Assembly (NCBI GenBank): GCA_950097015.1
Contig: CATNEN010000007.1
Span: forward strand, 6,935,001-6,999,000
Reading direction: 5' to 3'
Source: Macrostomum hystrix
Taxonomy: Eukaryota > Platyhelminthes > Macrostomidae
Length of the DNA stretch: 64,000 nt
The notes below the pieces were generated by a model. That model ran no database searches. It was not told the origin of the DNA and saw only the letters and a list, made by a program, of their open reading frames with translations. Position 1 is the first letter of the stretch. Each line of letters starts with the position of its first letter. This document shows positions 33,666 to 45,169 of the stretch, in pieces. The position numbers and the translations under genes were made by a program.

Positions 33666-35543
33666 TCAAGCCACCAGTCCGTATCGCCACTTGGCCTGCA
33701 CACGGCGTCGTCGTCCGCGGCTCCTCCGACTGTGCTTGGCAACATCGGCAGCCGGCATCACCTCCAGGACTGCGGGGCTTCGCTGAACATCCAGCCGCGC
33801 GACTCGAGCCCGGCAGAGGACGCAGCGGACGGGCAAACGGCGCTCGTCGATGGCCACGCGGACTGTGCGCAGGAAGCAGGGCCGGCAGATGGCCGAATGA
33901 CCGCACGGCTGCGTCAGCACCGCGGTGGGTCGGGACAGGCAGATGGCGCACTGGAACAGAGTTGTCGCAGATGGCGATGGACTGAAGGCTCGGATGGAAG
34001 GGTCGGGAGCTTGTCGTGCAATTTACCCCTTGAGAGCCAACCCCCCCAGGTGTTGTGTAACGATCGATATTTGAGTGTACGGTCTTTCTCTCTCTATCTT
34101 CGGTGCACTCATTCCCTGTCCCTCGCTTACTGTTATGTAAATTTATCACACTGAAGAATTGGTTCACTCAACAATAATTATATTGACGCTTGTGCGCTGT
34201 TGCTGTTTGAGAGCTTTCGTAGCTTGCACTGATCTTTTTACATAGCACAAGGGTCAGTGAGAGTGTGAAATGCCTGACTGCCTGATCAGCGAGGACTGAT
34301 CTACACACCTGTGTGAGTGCTTGCCTGCGTCATGCATTCGTGAAGTGTGTGTGCTCAAGGGTCATGAGTCGGCAGAATTGCCACCGTGCTGTGCTGCGGG
34401 TCGACTCTAGCCAAATTATGCGCCATTGTTTACAGCCCTTTAAAAAAAGATTATTTTATGGTAATCAAACTCTTGAATGACCGTTTGCTTTACATACCAG
34501 CTGCTCATCGGAAAAATTAAATTTCAAATCTGGTGGCACCTTCTCTTCAAGCTCTTCTAGCAGCTGGTCCTGTAGGATTTCGGGCGATTAATTTAGTGCT
34601 TCTTTTATTGCATATTTACTCATTTACTCACTTTCAAATATATTTCACTTTCGATAAATAAAAAGCCCAGTCTCGTGCCCAGCCTCCCAGCCGCATCGTG
34701 TATGCGTCCACGGGATTCAAAGTACTGCAGATTATCGACTGACACATCAGCTGGAACAGGATTATCCAGCGGGGAAGCTCCGACTGCCACAGAGAGTCAA
34801 TCCTGCAGCTCTGCAGCTCAAGTGTCGGATGGATTAAGCGAGAAAATTGGCAAAAGAAGCTGCAGGATCCCGTCGGGAACCCGTGTGACACTTTCTCCGA
34901 TGCCGCTGGTAAGCAATCATGTGAGCCTGAGTCTCTTATGTCTGAGATGGAAATTTTAGAGTTCCCATTAAAAATAGGGTACTTGCATGAACGAGTACCT
35001 CACTATAACATTCTTGCGCGTGCTTGTCGATGCAGCCAAAAGTGTTCGGGTAAATTAAAGAATACTTAATTGTGTTCAACTGAAAGTGAGAACTGTACTA
35101 CTACAAACATTATCCAGTTATACTACTTAATTCCTACGTAATTAATTTTTTGTTTTTGTTGATTTTTATGAAACTGCACAGGTAAAATGAGATGAGGGTT
35201 TTGTCCTAATGTACTAATGCGATGCTGCACCCACAGGGTAAGCTTTGCTGGAACTGCCTACTGTGTGATATGAATTGCACCATGCGCAAATGTGAGAGCT
35301 CATTGAAACTTTTTGCTAGGCAATACTCACTAATCTCTGCCTGAGTCCACGCAGCTCTTGGCTAGCATCTGACGACGACGCGGCTCCCTCGCCAGATGGC
35401 GCGACCATCGGCGGCGTCAGCCAGAGCTGCTCTGGCCGCTGTTGCCGCTGAGGCTCTTCGGAGTGCGCCGCAGTCTTTTGACACCCTCGGCGAAATGTAA
35501 CAGCGGAGCGAAAGGATTTGAGAGCCGCTAGCAGGATGGACAT
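33666..35543 (-). CDS. RING-HC finger protein, likely E3 ubiquitin ligase
   Basis: Exons are 35543-35331, 34724-34632, 34569-34498 and 33950-33666, all phase 0, giving about 220 residues. Exon 4 begins exactly at the RING: CAICLSRPTAVL, then PCGHSAICRPC and VRCVLC, a C3HC4 pattern with all eight ligands present. RING-HC domains recruit E2 enzymes for ubiquitin transfer. Upstream, exon 2 (GRIHDAAGRLGTRLGFLF, ESEIYLK) and exon 3 (DQLLEELEEKVPPDLKFNF) are helical and acidic and are not recognised. The C-terminus after the RING is basic. The 5' edge of exon 2 is uncertain because several AGs precede it and a further small exon between 34725 and 35330 cannot be excluded. A SINE-1 copy sits in intron 3. 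Confidence 0.65.
34010..34447 (+). mobile_element. SINE-1 copy, 5'-truncated and interrupted
   Basis: It matches the SINE-1 body at GCTTGTCGTGCAATTTACCC (34010-34030) and again at about 34270-34440 (CACACCTGTGTGAGTG, CGGCAGAATTGCC). About 200 bases of other sequence separate the two parts. No tRNA head remains. It lies in intron 3 of the RING gene. Confidence 0.65.
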
Positions 35544-36778
35544 TGGTGAGGGATCCTAGAGGCTGTGGATGGCTAGGCCACAATAGCTTCTTCAATAAAA
35601 CCTCAGCAGGTCACTAAATTATTTATTATTTGCAATGCAGCTCCGATGAAAGTTGTAACAGAGGAGCGATTGATAAGATGCAAGTCCATCGCATCTGATT
35701 GGTCAAGGATCGCAGTGAATAAGCACACTTCCAATCCTGTACGGCGGATAAAAACTATTTTGTACCGCATGCTTCGTCTTCCTATATTGCGGCTGCCAGA
35801 CAGAGTAGATAGTCAAACCTCCACTTACTGTGCTCAATCAGCACTCACAAGATAATTTGAACAAGTCAATCGAAGTGACGTCAAATCATACTCATCTTTC
35901 TCACCACAAAATATAATAGATCTCTGCACGCTTTTCTTTCGCACTTACTCAAATCTCACCATCCTCGGTTCTTGCTGTTTTAAAACCATTGATTTTTCAG
36001 TAAACTTATGGCTCGTCGTAGACTCGTCGTAGACTCGTCGTAGGCTCGTCGTAGACGTTTGTACACCGACTTCGAAAGCAAAAAATAACTTCTGCTGGAT
36101 CTTTTTGCACTCTAATTGCAGAAAAATGGTGACAGCAAACGAGTAGGATATTTAAAGCAATTTAAATTATATTTTGAGCACATGCAATTAAGGTCTTTGT
36201 TGACAATGACAATTATTTTTTACTTTTACTTCAGCATACACTTCGCCAGACATTATTGACTTGTTGAAGTTCACTTTTACAGTGCTTGTACTCTGTTGCA
36301 TGAAGTGCTTCGCAAAAATGGATGTTACTTTTAATTTTAGCAGCGCATGTAAAAAGAATTATGTAATTTCTGTCATAAAAATTAGTTTGTTAAATCAATT
36401 TTACAAAGTTGATTAAGATAGCGAGTATCAACCAAGCGACAGACAGTAGTATCACGGATAGTGAATCTGATATTATTAATTTTGATTCGGGTGGGTATAC
36501 TGACGCTAACATCTCAATGGAGCACAAGGGAAGAACGGAAGAATGTAGGCCTCAAAGTTTGAAATTCTAAACCCGTCTCACACCGGACAGCTCATAGATT
36601 AGTGCGTAGAGTCAAACCTTGAATCTGGTGTCCAAAGTGTTCTCCCAGCTTTCGGGTTAGAGCTTTGATTTCACTTGAGCACGGGTCTCAGCAGAGAAGA
36701 TATCGCAAGCCCATCAAACTGTGGAAACGCAATAGCACTGTTCGTATTATCAAGCTCCAGCATACGCTGCTTGCACTG
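35544..36778. other. Between RING and WIP genes, no gene seen
   Basis: It contains the RING-gene promoter region and the WIP 3' flank. A short array of four 14-bp units around CTCGTCGTAGA lies at 36013-36056. Small plus-strand frames at 35646 and 36665 are unsupported. Confidence 0.4.
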
Positions 36779-39548
36779 CTAGAGCTGCTTCTCCTTCAGA
36801 CAGTTGGTGAACGTCTGCGCCGGTGGAAACTTTGTCGACGATTTGAAGAGGAACCTCTGGCTCCAGGCAGCAGCTCCACCGCTAAGTTGGGGCTGCGGGA
36901 CATCTCCGAGGGGCGACTTCGGTGGCAGCGGTGGCGGGCGTCCCCTCTGTTGCGGTAGCGGCGACGGCGGCGGCGGCGGTTCGAATCGTCGAGGTGTCGC
37001 CTCTGATCGAAAACTCATCGACTGACCTCGGGCTGATGGCTGACCCGTCGAGGGCTGCGGAGCTCGCGTTATCGGTTGACCTCCTACTGGCTTGAGACTG
37101 GCCGGCGGCACTGGCGGTGGGACCGTCCTTAAAGGCTTTTCACTCATCGTGGGGGAAATCAGGGATGGCGAAGTCTCTCGACTTCCGAGTGCCGGCTTGA
37201 GACCCGTCGAGGGAGCCGGGGATGGCTGAGTCGCCTGATCTCCGCGTCCAAAATTGGGTTTGAGACTCATTGGAGGTACCGGGGGCGGCCTTGAAGCTGA
37301 CGGGATGCAATCTTTCGGTGGCAATGGCGGATGCTGAGTCGCTTGGCCACCTGTGAATGAGGGCTTCCGACTTGCCGACGGCACTGGCGGAGGTTGAGTC
37401 GCTTGACTTTCTGTGAATGAGGGTTTCCGACTTTCCGACGGCACTGGCGGAGGTTGAGTCGCTTGACCTCCAGTGAATGAGGGCTTCCGACTTGCCGACG
37501 GCACTGGCGGAGGTTGAGTCGCTTGACCTCCAGTGAATGAGGGTTTCCGACTTGCCGACGGCACTGGCGGAGGTTGAGTCGCTTGACTTTCTGTGAATGA
37601 GGGTTTCCGACTTTCCGACGGCACTGGCGGAGGTTGAGTCGCTTGACCTCCAGTGAATGAGGGCTTCCGACTTTCCGACGGCACTGGCGGAGGTTGAGTC
37701 GCTTGACCTCCAGTGAATGAGGGTTTCCGACTTGCCGATGGCACTGGCGGAGGTTGAGTCGCTTGACCTCCAGTGAATGAGGGTTTCCGACTTGCCGATG
37801 GCACTGGCGGAGGTTGAGTCGCTTGACCTCCTGTGAATGAGGGCTTCCGACTTGCCGATAGCACTGTCGGAGGTTGAGTCGCTTGACCTCCTGTGAATGA
37901 CGGCTTTAGGGCATTAGGGAATTCCTCGGCAGAACGAGAGTGTCGAAGATTCTTCGATCCAGAGACCGAAGGAGGCGCCAGCGATGCGCACGGCTGGTGC
38001 GGTGTCACGAACTCAGGACCTCTAGCTGTTGCACGAGTTGATCTGGCCTTCTTTAGCTGCGCCAGCAGCTCCTCCTGTAACCCTCCGCCTCCGCCTCCGC
38101 CTCCACCTCCACCTCCGCCTCCGCCTCCGCCTCCACCTCCACCTCCGCCTCCGCCTCCGCCGCCACCAGTTTCGTTGGTCAGTTTTGAATTGCCTGGAAG
38201 CAGCATTTTTCGGAGGTGGTTGTTTATTAGTGCATTCTTAAGCACAACTAACATTCTGTCTTAGGTGTTGAACGAAATCACAGATAAAAGAGACTATTTT
38301 GACTCTGGCCTGCAGGCAGCCTTTTGGATAACTTAGCCAGGAAAAATGGCGGGCTTAGGGTCCACTGTATAGTTTGAAAATCGGTACACTTCATTATCCA
38401 CCCACAATAAGTTGGGTGGGGTGGGACCCATGGGTAAGAAAATTAAGCTTAGAGGGTAAGATGACCAATCAGAGGGCGGTGCCAGAACGCCAGCAGAACC
38501 AGGAAGGAACGCGAAGAAACAGTGAAAATGTTAAAGAAAGCTAGACTAGATGTTCGCTTTGCATGTTCATTTAGCTCTGCATTTAGTATTATTGTCGGAG
38601 TAAGCCCCAGCCTTCCTTGTTGATACGTTTGAACTTCTCGTATCTACGAAATTGTGCGCTTGTGCTGGTGTAATTTTTGCTATTTTAATCGTTGGCTACG
38701 ATAATATTAATATCATTAATTATATGTAGAGTTGGCTCATAAATAACACATTTGTAGCTTTACGAGCTAGAATAGCTGAAAATCACGAGCACATTCATTG
38801 ACCATCAGAAGTTTCAGTTATCAAAATTTGTCAAACTGTTTATCAGCAACATTCAATTAGATATTTTTAGTTCATTAGTGAAGGCGCCATCAACATTATG
38901 AGCCGGCAGAACACTTGCTTTTCACGCACACGGATACCGTACGCAGGCACACACTCACACACTCCCTTTCTCATCGACAGCCCCACGTTCACTGTGCCTT
39001 GGTGGGAATCTGCCAGCAAGGGCGTAAATTGCACGACAAGCCCCCAAGCCTTCTCTCCGCGGCTGCGCTCCAAATGAATATGGCCTCGCTTCGGATTCGA
39101 GCTCAAGCCTTAACGGTCTGCCACTGACCCCCCTGCATGGGGGGCAAACTTATTAGGGATGGCTAAATTCCTTTCATTTTATGGGTTTCAAAAGCCTGCA
39201 CCTTTAAGAGATATAAACTCATGGAAGGTGAAATTTAGGAACGTCCTAAATTTATAAATTTAGGGGGAGTGAAAGCGACCGCCTCAACGGTCCGAAGATT
39301 CACTGGGAAGAATTTTTCAAAGAGCACAAAACCCCACCTGCAGCTGGCTTGCCAGCAGGGCGGCGTCCGCCCTGGGATGCGGGCAGGGCGCCGCTTCTGT
39401 CGTTCTTCTCGCACTCTGGCACTTTGCGCAGCCTGGCGCCCTTTTGAATGTCGCCGAGCAGCGCGCCACGGCCGGCCACACGGGCTGCTGGCGCCATCGG
39501 CGGCGGTGCCGACGGCGGCGGTGGAGGCGGCGGTGGCGGTGGCGGCAT
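36779..39548 (-). CDS. Verprolin/WIP-family protein (WASP-interacting)
   Basis: Two exons, 39548-39338 and 38193-36779, join in phase 1 and give 541 residues. The N-terminus is poly-proline (residues 2-17), followed by a WH2 actin-binding motif at about 26-45 (GRGALLGDIQKGARLRKV) and KNDRS, as in WIPF1. A long glycine run encoded by a hexanucleotide tract follows, matching the glycine-rich region of WIP. The middle is proline-rich and contains about ten tandem 20-residue repeats (KPSFTGGQATQPPPVPSASR type). The C-terminus has profilin- or SH3-type proline stretches (PPLPPKSP) and a WASP-binding-like motif (RFLFKSSTKFPP) near residue 517. WIP proteins stabilise WASP/N-WASP and connect it to actin in the cytoplasm. 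The start is the first ATG in frame; upstream 5' UTR exons are possible. Confidence 0.82.
37335..37910 (-). repeat. Coding 60-bp tandem repeat in the WIP homolog
   Basis: Nine or ten 60-bp units encode KPSFTGGQATQPPPVPSASR with GG/ES and AS/ES variants. Each unit gives one PPPVP proline motif. The variants form two alternating types, consistent with unequal exchange that preserved the reading frame. Confidence 0.95.
38083..38165. repeat. CCTCCG/CCTCCA hexanucleotide tract (glycine-coding)
   Basis: About thirteen hexamers in WIP exon 2 encode roughly 28 glycines on the minus strand. Length polymorphism is likely. Confidence 0.95.
38194..38889. other. WIP intron 1, left part
   Basis: Intronic, no feature recognised beyond AT-rich sequence. 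The intron runs 38194-39337. Confidence 0.45.
38890..39130 (-). mobile_element. SINE-1 copy in WIP intron 1
   Basis: Read on the minus strand it starts with a degenerate head (GTCAGTGGCAGACCGTTAAG), then the body with GGAGAGAAGGCTTGGGGGC and GCTTGTCGTGCAATTTACGC. It is in the same orientation as the host gene. Confidence 0.7.
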
Positions 39549-40541
39549 CGTTTCAATGAAGATGGACAATCGTTGTCTATTGCTCCTCGAACTGGATGGG
39601 CCACTGCAATCAAAAGCGAAAAATCTTCAGACTTTCAAAGTTCTTCCGTTTAATTCTCGCACCATTGCGAATGCAGCTAAATATTAGCATTCGAGCTGTC
39701 TTTGTACGTATGCAGTCGGCCCATCCTGGCCCATGAACTGGCCATTCGCTATCGCACGCATCAACATGCGCTCCGCGGGTCCTCTCCGCGCTCCTTCTGA
39801 CTCATGTTGTGTCGCGCTTGGCGCAGTCGAAATAAGTTTAGCTTGTAAAATTGTCTTTATGCGCAGCCGCAGTGGTATGGCAGCAATTTTAGTTGCTTAT
39901 GAAAGCGCAGCCCAGGCTACCAGTACAAATAAACGCAGCTGAGGTTATTCACGCATTTGTAAGCTTAAGTTTATCATGCGAAGATTAGTACGGGGTTGTA
40001 TATACGACAACCAGATTTGCAAAATTGTGACGTGAGCATGAGTGCATTAAATTCAGTTGCCCTTTATTGGTCCATTATTATAAGTACACAGGGACTAATA
40101 AGTAGTAAGTAGTATAAGTTGTAGCTTGAAGCTGGTGGTTTCGATTCCCAACTCCACTGGAGCAATTTGCGTCCTTCTGAAAGACACTCAGCTCTGCATT
40201 GATTCATTTCACCCAGCTGTTAAATGGGTACCAGCATTAGCTGGAGTAAGTTATTACTTGTAGTTAATCATCAGTCATCAACTTCTGATGATTTCACTCA
40301 AGGATAGTCAGTAATACAAAGTAATGAAATAAGCAACTAAACCTTTAAGCATGTCCAGCAGCTGGAATTCGGAACAGAATTACAAGTAATATATTAACTG
40401 TGAGCAGTTTTATTATTTTCTCTAGAATTCTTGATATAAAAATAAAAAACTAAGAGCTAACCTGGGAATATAGCGACATTGCCATTCGGGTAGGCAGTTA
40501 CATGTGTACATTTATAAGTATTTATCTGTTAGCGGTCGCAT
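39549..40541. other. WIP 5' flank with a partial SINE-2 copy
   Basis: A SINE-2 body lies at about 40125-40265 (GGTTTCGATTCCCAACTCC; CACCCAGCTGTTAAATGGGT; CCAGCATTAGCTGG). The rest has no recognised gene. Confidence 0.55.
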
Positions 40542-42367
40542 CCTGTAATAAAATGAATGTCCTAGCTGGAGCGTGAGGAATTTAAAGCCAGCGACTATTC
40601 ACTATTCACCGGGGTCGGTGTCCTACCAATCGTTTCAATAGCAGCAGGGAATCTGGAATTAAATAGCGTTAGAGACTGTACGTGGTAGCGAGCGAAGCGG
40701 AATAGATAAGCGATGAGACCCCCGTGTCGTCCTCCGGTCCGGCGAAACTCCCAATGAAAAAAAGAATAACACAGTATGAACACGATCGACTCGAATAAAT
40801 TGATTGGGAGTGATTTAATCAGTTCTGACTCGCTAAGATTCCAGATATGAGTAGGAATTGATTTTAATCTCGTTTACTTGCTCAAATTGACTAAAAAGTT
40901 ACACTGACAGAATGAGGATGTTCACACGGAAATAAATTATAGCGCGCTCACAGTGAAAAGCAAAATTTGGTCTAACAAATTGGGTATAACAATTTTACTT
41001 AAACTGGCCTAATCCGCGCCCTACTCTTCCCGAGAGGCTCCGGTTGTCTCTGCTTTCAGCGCTGCCCCGACAGATCCTATCGGTTGGCACACCTTGGGCG
41101 TGGTGGGCGTCCGCTTCCCCGGCTTGTAGTGTCAGCTTTTTTGCCCTTCTATTTCCCCGTGTTATTATTCAGTACTTATTTTTAGACACGTGTGTTTTGC
41201 TAAAAGTCACCCACGCCAAGCCGGGCCGGACCAGCCGGGGGAACGGACGCCGACCACCCCGCGAGCGCTACCCCTGGGCTACAGTCCCGGCCAATCAGCG
41301 AGCGACCCGGCCTCACTATCTGTCTACCCTCGGCAAGAAGCTACCCCGGGGCTCAGAACGGCGGTCGCAAGTCTACTGTGATTTGTCGCCTTGGCTCAAG
41401 CTACAGCCAGGCATCCACCTCGCCGATCGACCTAATTTGGGGTTAAAATGACTCTATAAAAGGAAGCGTGTTTTTGCAGTGACTTTTATATCCGCAACTT
41501 TTACTTTTACGGACTTTTACTCCGCAATTCGCCTCACACTGTGAGAAGCACGTGCAAACTAAGTCCACTTGTTTTGTCCCTCCCCGCCCGACCACGCTCC
41601 GCTTGTTCAGTTAGGTAGCTTTCGGCGCTACGCGTCTTGAGAGTGCGCCGCTGACAAGGGTGGTCTAGATAGGCGCTTGTTGTCGAAGTCAGTACGTGCT
41701 CTCTTCGGAGACTCCGCCGTCAGGCAGAAGGAGTGGCAAACCGATAGGATCTGTCGGGGCAGCGCTGATAGCAGAGACAACCGGAGCCTCTCGGGAAGAG
41801 TAGGGCGCGGATTAGGCCAGTTTAAGTAAAATTGTTATATCCAATTGTTAGACCAGACTTGCTTCTCACTGTGAGCGCGCTATAATTTATTTCCGTGTGA
41901 ACATCTATTCTGTCAGTATAACTTTTAAGTCAAGTAAACGATATTCAAAGTAATTCCTATTCATATCTGGAATCGTAGTCACAGCCGATTAGCTCACTCC
42001 TAATCAAATTATTCGAGTCTTCGCGTTCATACTGTGTTATTCTTTTTCATTGGGAGTTTCGCCGGGCCGGAGGAACACTCGGGTCTCATCGCTTATCTAT
42101 TCCGCTTCGCTCGCTACCGCAGTCTCTAACGCTATTTAATTCCAGATTCCCTGCTGCTATTGAAACGATTGGTAGGACACCGACCCCGGTGAATAGTGAA
42201 TAATCGCTAGCTTTAAATTCCTCACGCTCCAGCTAGGACATTCATTTTATTACAGGCTGGTCCAGCCCGGCTTGGCGTGGGTGACTTTTGGCTAAAAAAA
42301 CGTGTCTAAAAATAAGTACTGAATAATAAAACGGGGAGATGGAAGGGCAAACAAGCTGACACTACAA
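40542..42367. mobile_element. Complex element with two interlocked inverted repeats
   Basis: Arm A (40542-41088) is inverted in A' (41734-42256) with small indels, for example TCCTAGCTGGAGCGTGAGG at one end and GCTGCCCCGACAGATCCTAT at the other. A second pair, B (41124-41236), is inverted in B' (42255-42367), sharing ATTATTCAGTACTTATTTTT and GTCACCCACGCCAAGCCGGG. The order A-B-unique-A'-B' interlocks the two pairs instead of nesting them. The unique part (41237-41733) is GC-rich and has no recognised protein. No transposase or clear target duplication was found. It looks like a foldback-type transposon or two overlapping insertions. Confidence 0.7.
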
Positions 42368-43798
42368 TCCCACTCCACACCCTTAGTAATTCCTTCTGCA
42401 TTAGTTTAGTGCTATCAGGATCAATGGAGAGCTGCTTTAGCCCGTTCACTTGTGTGGCAACAATATAAAGTGTCCTTATTTATGTACTTTTTTGTGTCCT
42501 TATTTGTGTCCTTTAGCACGACACTTAACTCTGCATTGCTTCAGTTCACCCAGCTGTTAAATGGGTACCAGCATCAGCTGGGATAATTAAAGGTGGGTGT
42601 GGCGTCCCCCAGTCCATGGACTGAACAGCTGTATGCAGCCTTCAGATGCGCCGCGCATTAGATGCGGCTGTGCTGTCGGCTGCACATCTGACCCAATTGG
42701 GGGCAGGTGTAATCAATTATTATTAATTATTATTATTATAAGGCGCGTTCGAATAGAATATATAAGAGATCGACAAGAAATGAAAGAATACGTGTTGAGC
42801 CTACATTAGACATGCGATCATGCGATCTTAAGAATCCGGTACACACTTTTCATAAATTCAATTGGAGCCACACGGGCTCCACACGGGCATTGTGGAATGT
42901 GGATAAATTACGATGTAATTTAAGCAAATGTCAGATTTTTTTTATTAAAAAAAACTTTTAAAGTAAAGTTTTAAAAAAAAATGAACATCAACAAACACAG
43001 GATAAACATATTCTATAATTCACGTTAATCAAGAAAAAAATTTAACTACTTTTCGTTTAAACGTGTGAAGGTCTTACACCTTTTTGAACTTTCATTCTCC
43101 TCTATTCCGATTAATAGTACTTAAGGCTTGGTGTATTTCTGAATTGGGGCTGCCTGACACCAGATGGCATTTCTCTATATATGTCAAGTTTAAACTTATA
43201 AGTAAATTTTATTAAGTTTAATAATCTTTTGATTTATAGATCACAAAGCTGTATATTTAAAATATGTTCTCGCTTAACTAGAAAAAAATTGTACAGCAAT
43301 GTTTTAGGCCATTAGCTTGTAAATGTCTTAACGGCTTTCTTATTCTTTCTAAGTTGTCTGTCAAAACAGATCGTGTTTTGGTTGTTGCCATATATTGAAT
43401 ATAAAGTAGGTTATCCAAATGAGTCAATTTAATTTTAGCGAAAACCACACTGGCAACAGTAATTTTAATGGAAAGTGCAGACATTTTGGCATGTAATATG
43501 TAGTATGTAGTATGTAATATGTAGTATGTAGTAATATGTAGTAATGTAGTATGTAATATGTAACATGGCATATAATTACAATTAGGATTTTATTCAAGCA
43601 GTGCTTAACCCCACTGTAACAGTCCACTTCAGTAACAAATAATTTGTAAAATAATAATCTGACCTGACTTAGTTATATATCTATATGGTTTTTTAGTTTT
43701 CCATTGATTTAGTCTTTGGCATAACTATAGTTTTATTTGTTTAATTAGTTTTTCATTTTTAAATAAGCTGTTAATAAAGATTTATGACTGCTAGCAAT
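42368..43798. other. Intergenic; SINE-2 copy and TAATATG microsatellite
   Basis: A SINE-2 copy occupies about 42508-42740 (GTTAAATGGGTACCAGCATC; CCAGTCCATGGACTGAACAG; tail of ATT repeats). A TGTAGTATGTAATA microsatellite lies at 43488-43565. No gene is supported; the sequence is AT-rich. Confidence 0.55.
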
Positions 43799-44070
43799 CA
43801 TACATGCACAACACCCGGCCGAACTGGCCGGGTAAAACAAGGGCCAAGCAAGGTAAGTCGCAAAAACCAATCAACCAAGCGCAAAAAAATCAAAGGGGGG
43901 ACCAAGGGACAAAAAAGGAAGGCATGAAGAAAAGGAAAAAGGGGAGAGAAAAAGAGAGCAAATGAGAGCAAACTAAGTCGTAAATAGAGCAATGAAACGA
44001 ACTAAGTTGCAAATGAGAGCAAAAACTAAGTCACACGGCCAGCTAAGATTTGGGAGGTTGCACATGTATG
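43799..44070 (-). mobile_element. MITE copy 1, 272 bp, 8-bp target duplication
   Basis: Ends are CATACATGCACAAC and, inverted, GTTGCACATGTATG. It is flanked by a perfect 8-bp duplication CTAGCAAT (43791-43798 and 44071-44078). The 8-bp duplication points to the hAT superfamily. It has no coding capacity. Strand is arbitrary and opposite to copy 2. Confidence 0.85.
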
Positions 44071-44674
44071 CTAGCAATAAAACTGACAAACTGTGTCAAA
44101 ACAAGTAATAAAAAACTCATTGAACCATTTAGTTATTTAAAACACTAGTGATGATAGTAATGATTAACCAAGTAAAGAAAGAGACCAAAATAAACATAAT
44201 ATTTTTCAATATGTATATTTTCTTTTTTATAAAGTAACAATACAACAATTCTATTTTTCTTGTACTCCTCAAATATTTACTTTTGTATCTATTATATTCC
44301 TTTCTCTATTTGGCTTTGACAAATTAATTGATTCATTAATAATAAAATAAGGGAAGTCAGATATTATATGCTTTTAGCAACTGAAATTTGTATGTGGTTA
44401 AACAGTGCTTAGTGCTTGTTTTAACTTGTACTAGAGATTTTCAAAATATTGTTTTAATGAAATTGTTAAAAAATCTAAATTAAATTGAATTTGACCAAAC
44501 TCTACCATGGCCCTATATGTAGCTATCTGTTAACAAGTGTATTGTATTTTAATTTAGATAAAAAAATTGGATTTTACCTAGTAGAGTAAAACTATTATAT
44601 TACTCAAGTTTGTCTTAGTTGCTTTGTGTAAATAAATATTTACACAGTAAGTTATCAAATGCTAGTATATTTTA
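44071..44674. other. AT-rich spacer between MITE copies
   Basis: No gene, RNA or repeat is recognised beyond the two target duplications at its edges. Confidence 0.5.
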
Positions 44675-44955
44675 CATACATGCACAACCTCCCAAATCTT
44701 AGCCGGCCGTGCGACTTAGTTTTTGCTCTCATTTGCGACTTAGTTCATTTCATTGCTCTATTTACGACTTAGTTTGCTCTCATTTGCTCTCTTTTTCTCT
44801 CCCCTTTTTCCTTTTCTTCACGCCTTCCTTTATTGTCCCTTGGTCCCCCCTTTGATTTTTTTGCGCTTGGTCTATTGGTTTTTGCGACTTACCTTGCTTG
44901 GCCCTTGTTTCACCCGGCCGGTTCGGCCGGGTCGGCCGGGTGTTGCGCATGTATG
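44675..44955 (+). mobile_element. MITE copy 2, 281 bp, 8-bp target duplication
   Basis: The same family as copy 1 in inverse orientation, with ends CATACATGCACAAC and GTTGCGCATGTATG. The flanking duplication is ATATTTTA (44667-44674 and 44956-44963). It carries an extra GGCCGGGTC near 44930. The 67-codon frame inside is a byproduct. Confidence 0.85.
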
Positions 44956-45169
44956 ATATTTTAGGAGAGCTGACCTTGAGCTCCTTAATAGAATCCTGGC
45001 TGGTTTAAAATCTGGAATTATGTTTTTAGTTATGTGTGCTCTTCTATTAGATTTTAGTTAAAAGCCTAGTCTACTTATTACTAATACATTTATCTTTGCC
45101 TTTAAATCTTCAGGTGTCAGCTCTATCTGAATCTGAACTTGTTGACCTGCTTGTCTAGCAACAGTTGCC

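Noticed and set aside
37893-38264. Plus-strand frame rich in proline antisense to WIP
   Set aside because: It is the complement of the glycine-coding hexanucleotide tract; the minus strand has WH2 and C-terminal WIP motifs and fitting splice phases.
41044-41451. 135-codon plus-strand frame within the inverted-repeat element
   Set aside because: It crosses the A/B arm border, has no domain and is not preserved in the inverted copy.
43799-44955. One foldback transposon with 275-bp arms
   Set aside because: Each arm has its own inverted ends and its own different 8-bp target duplication, so these are two separate insertions.
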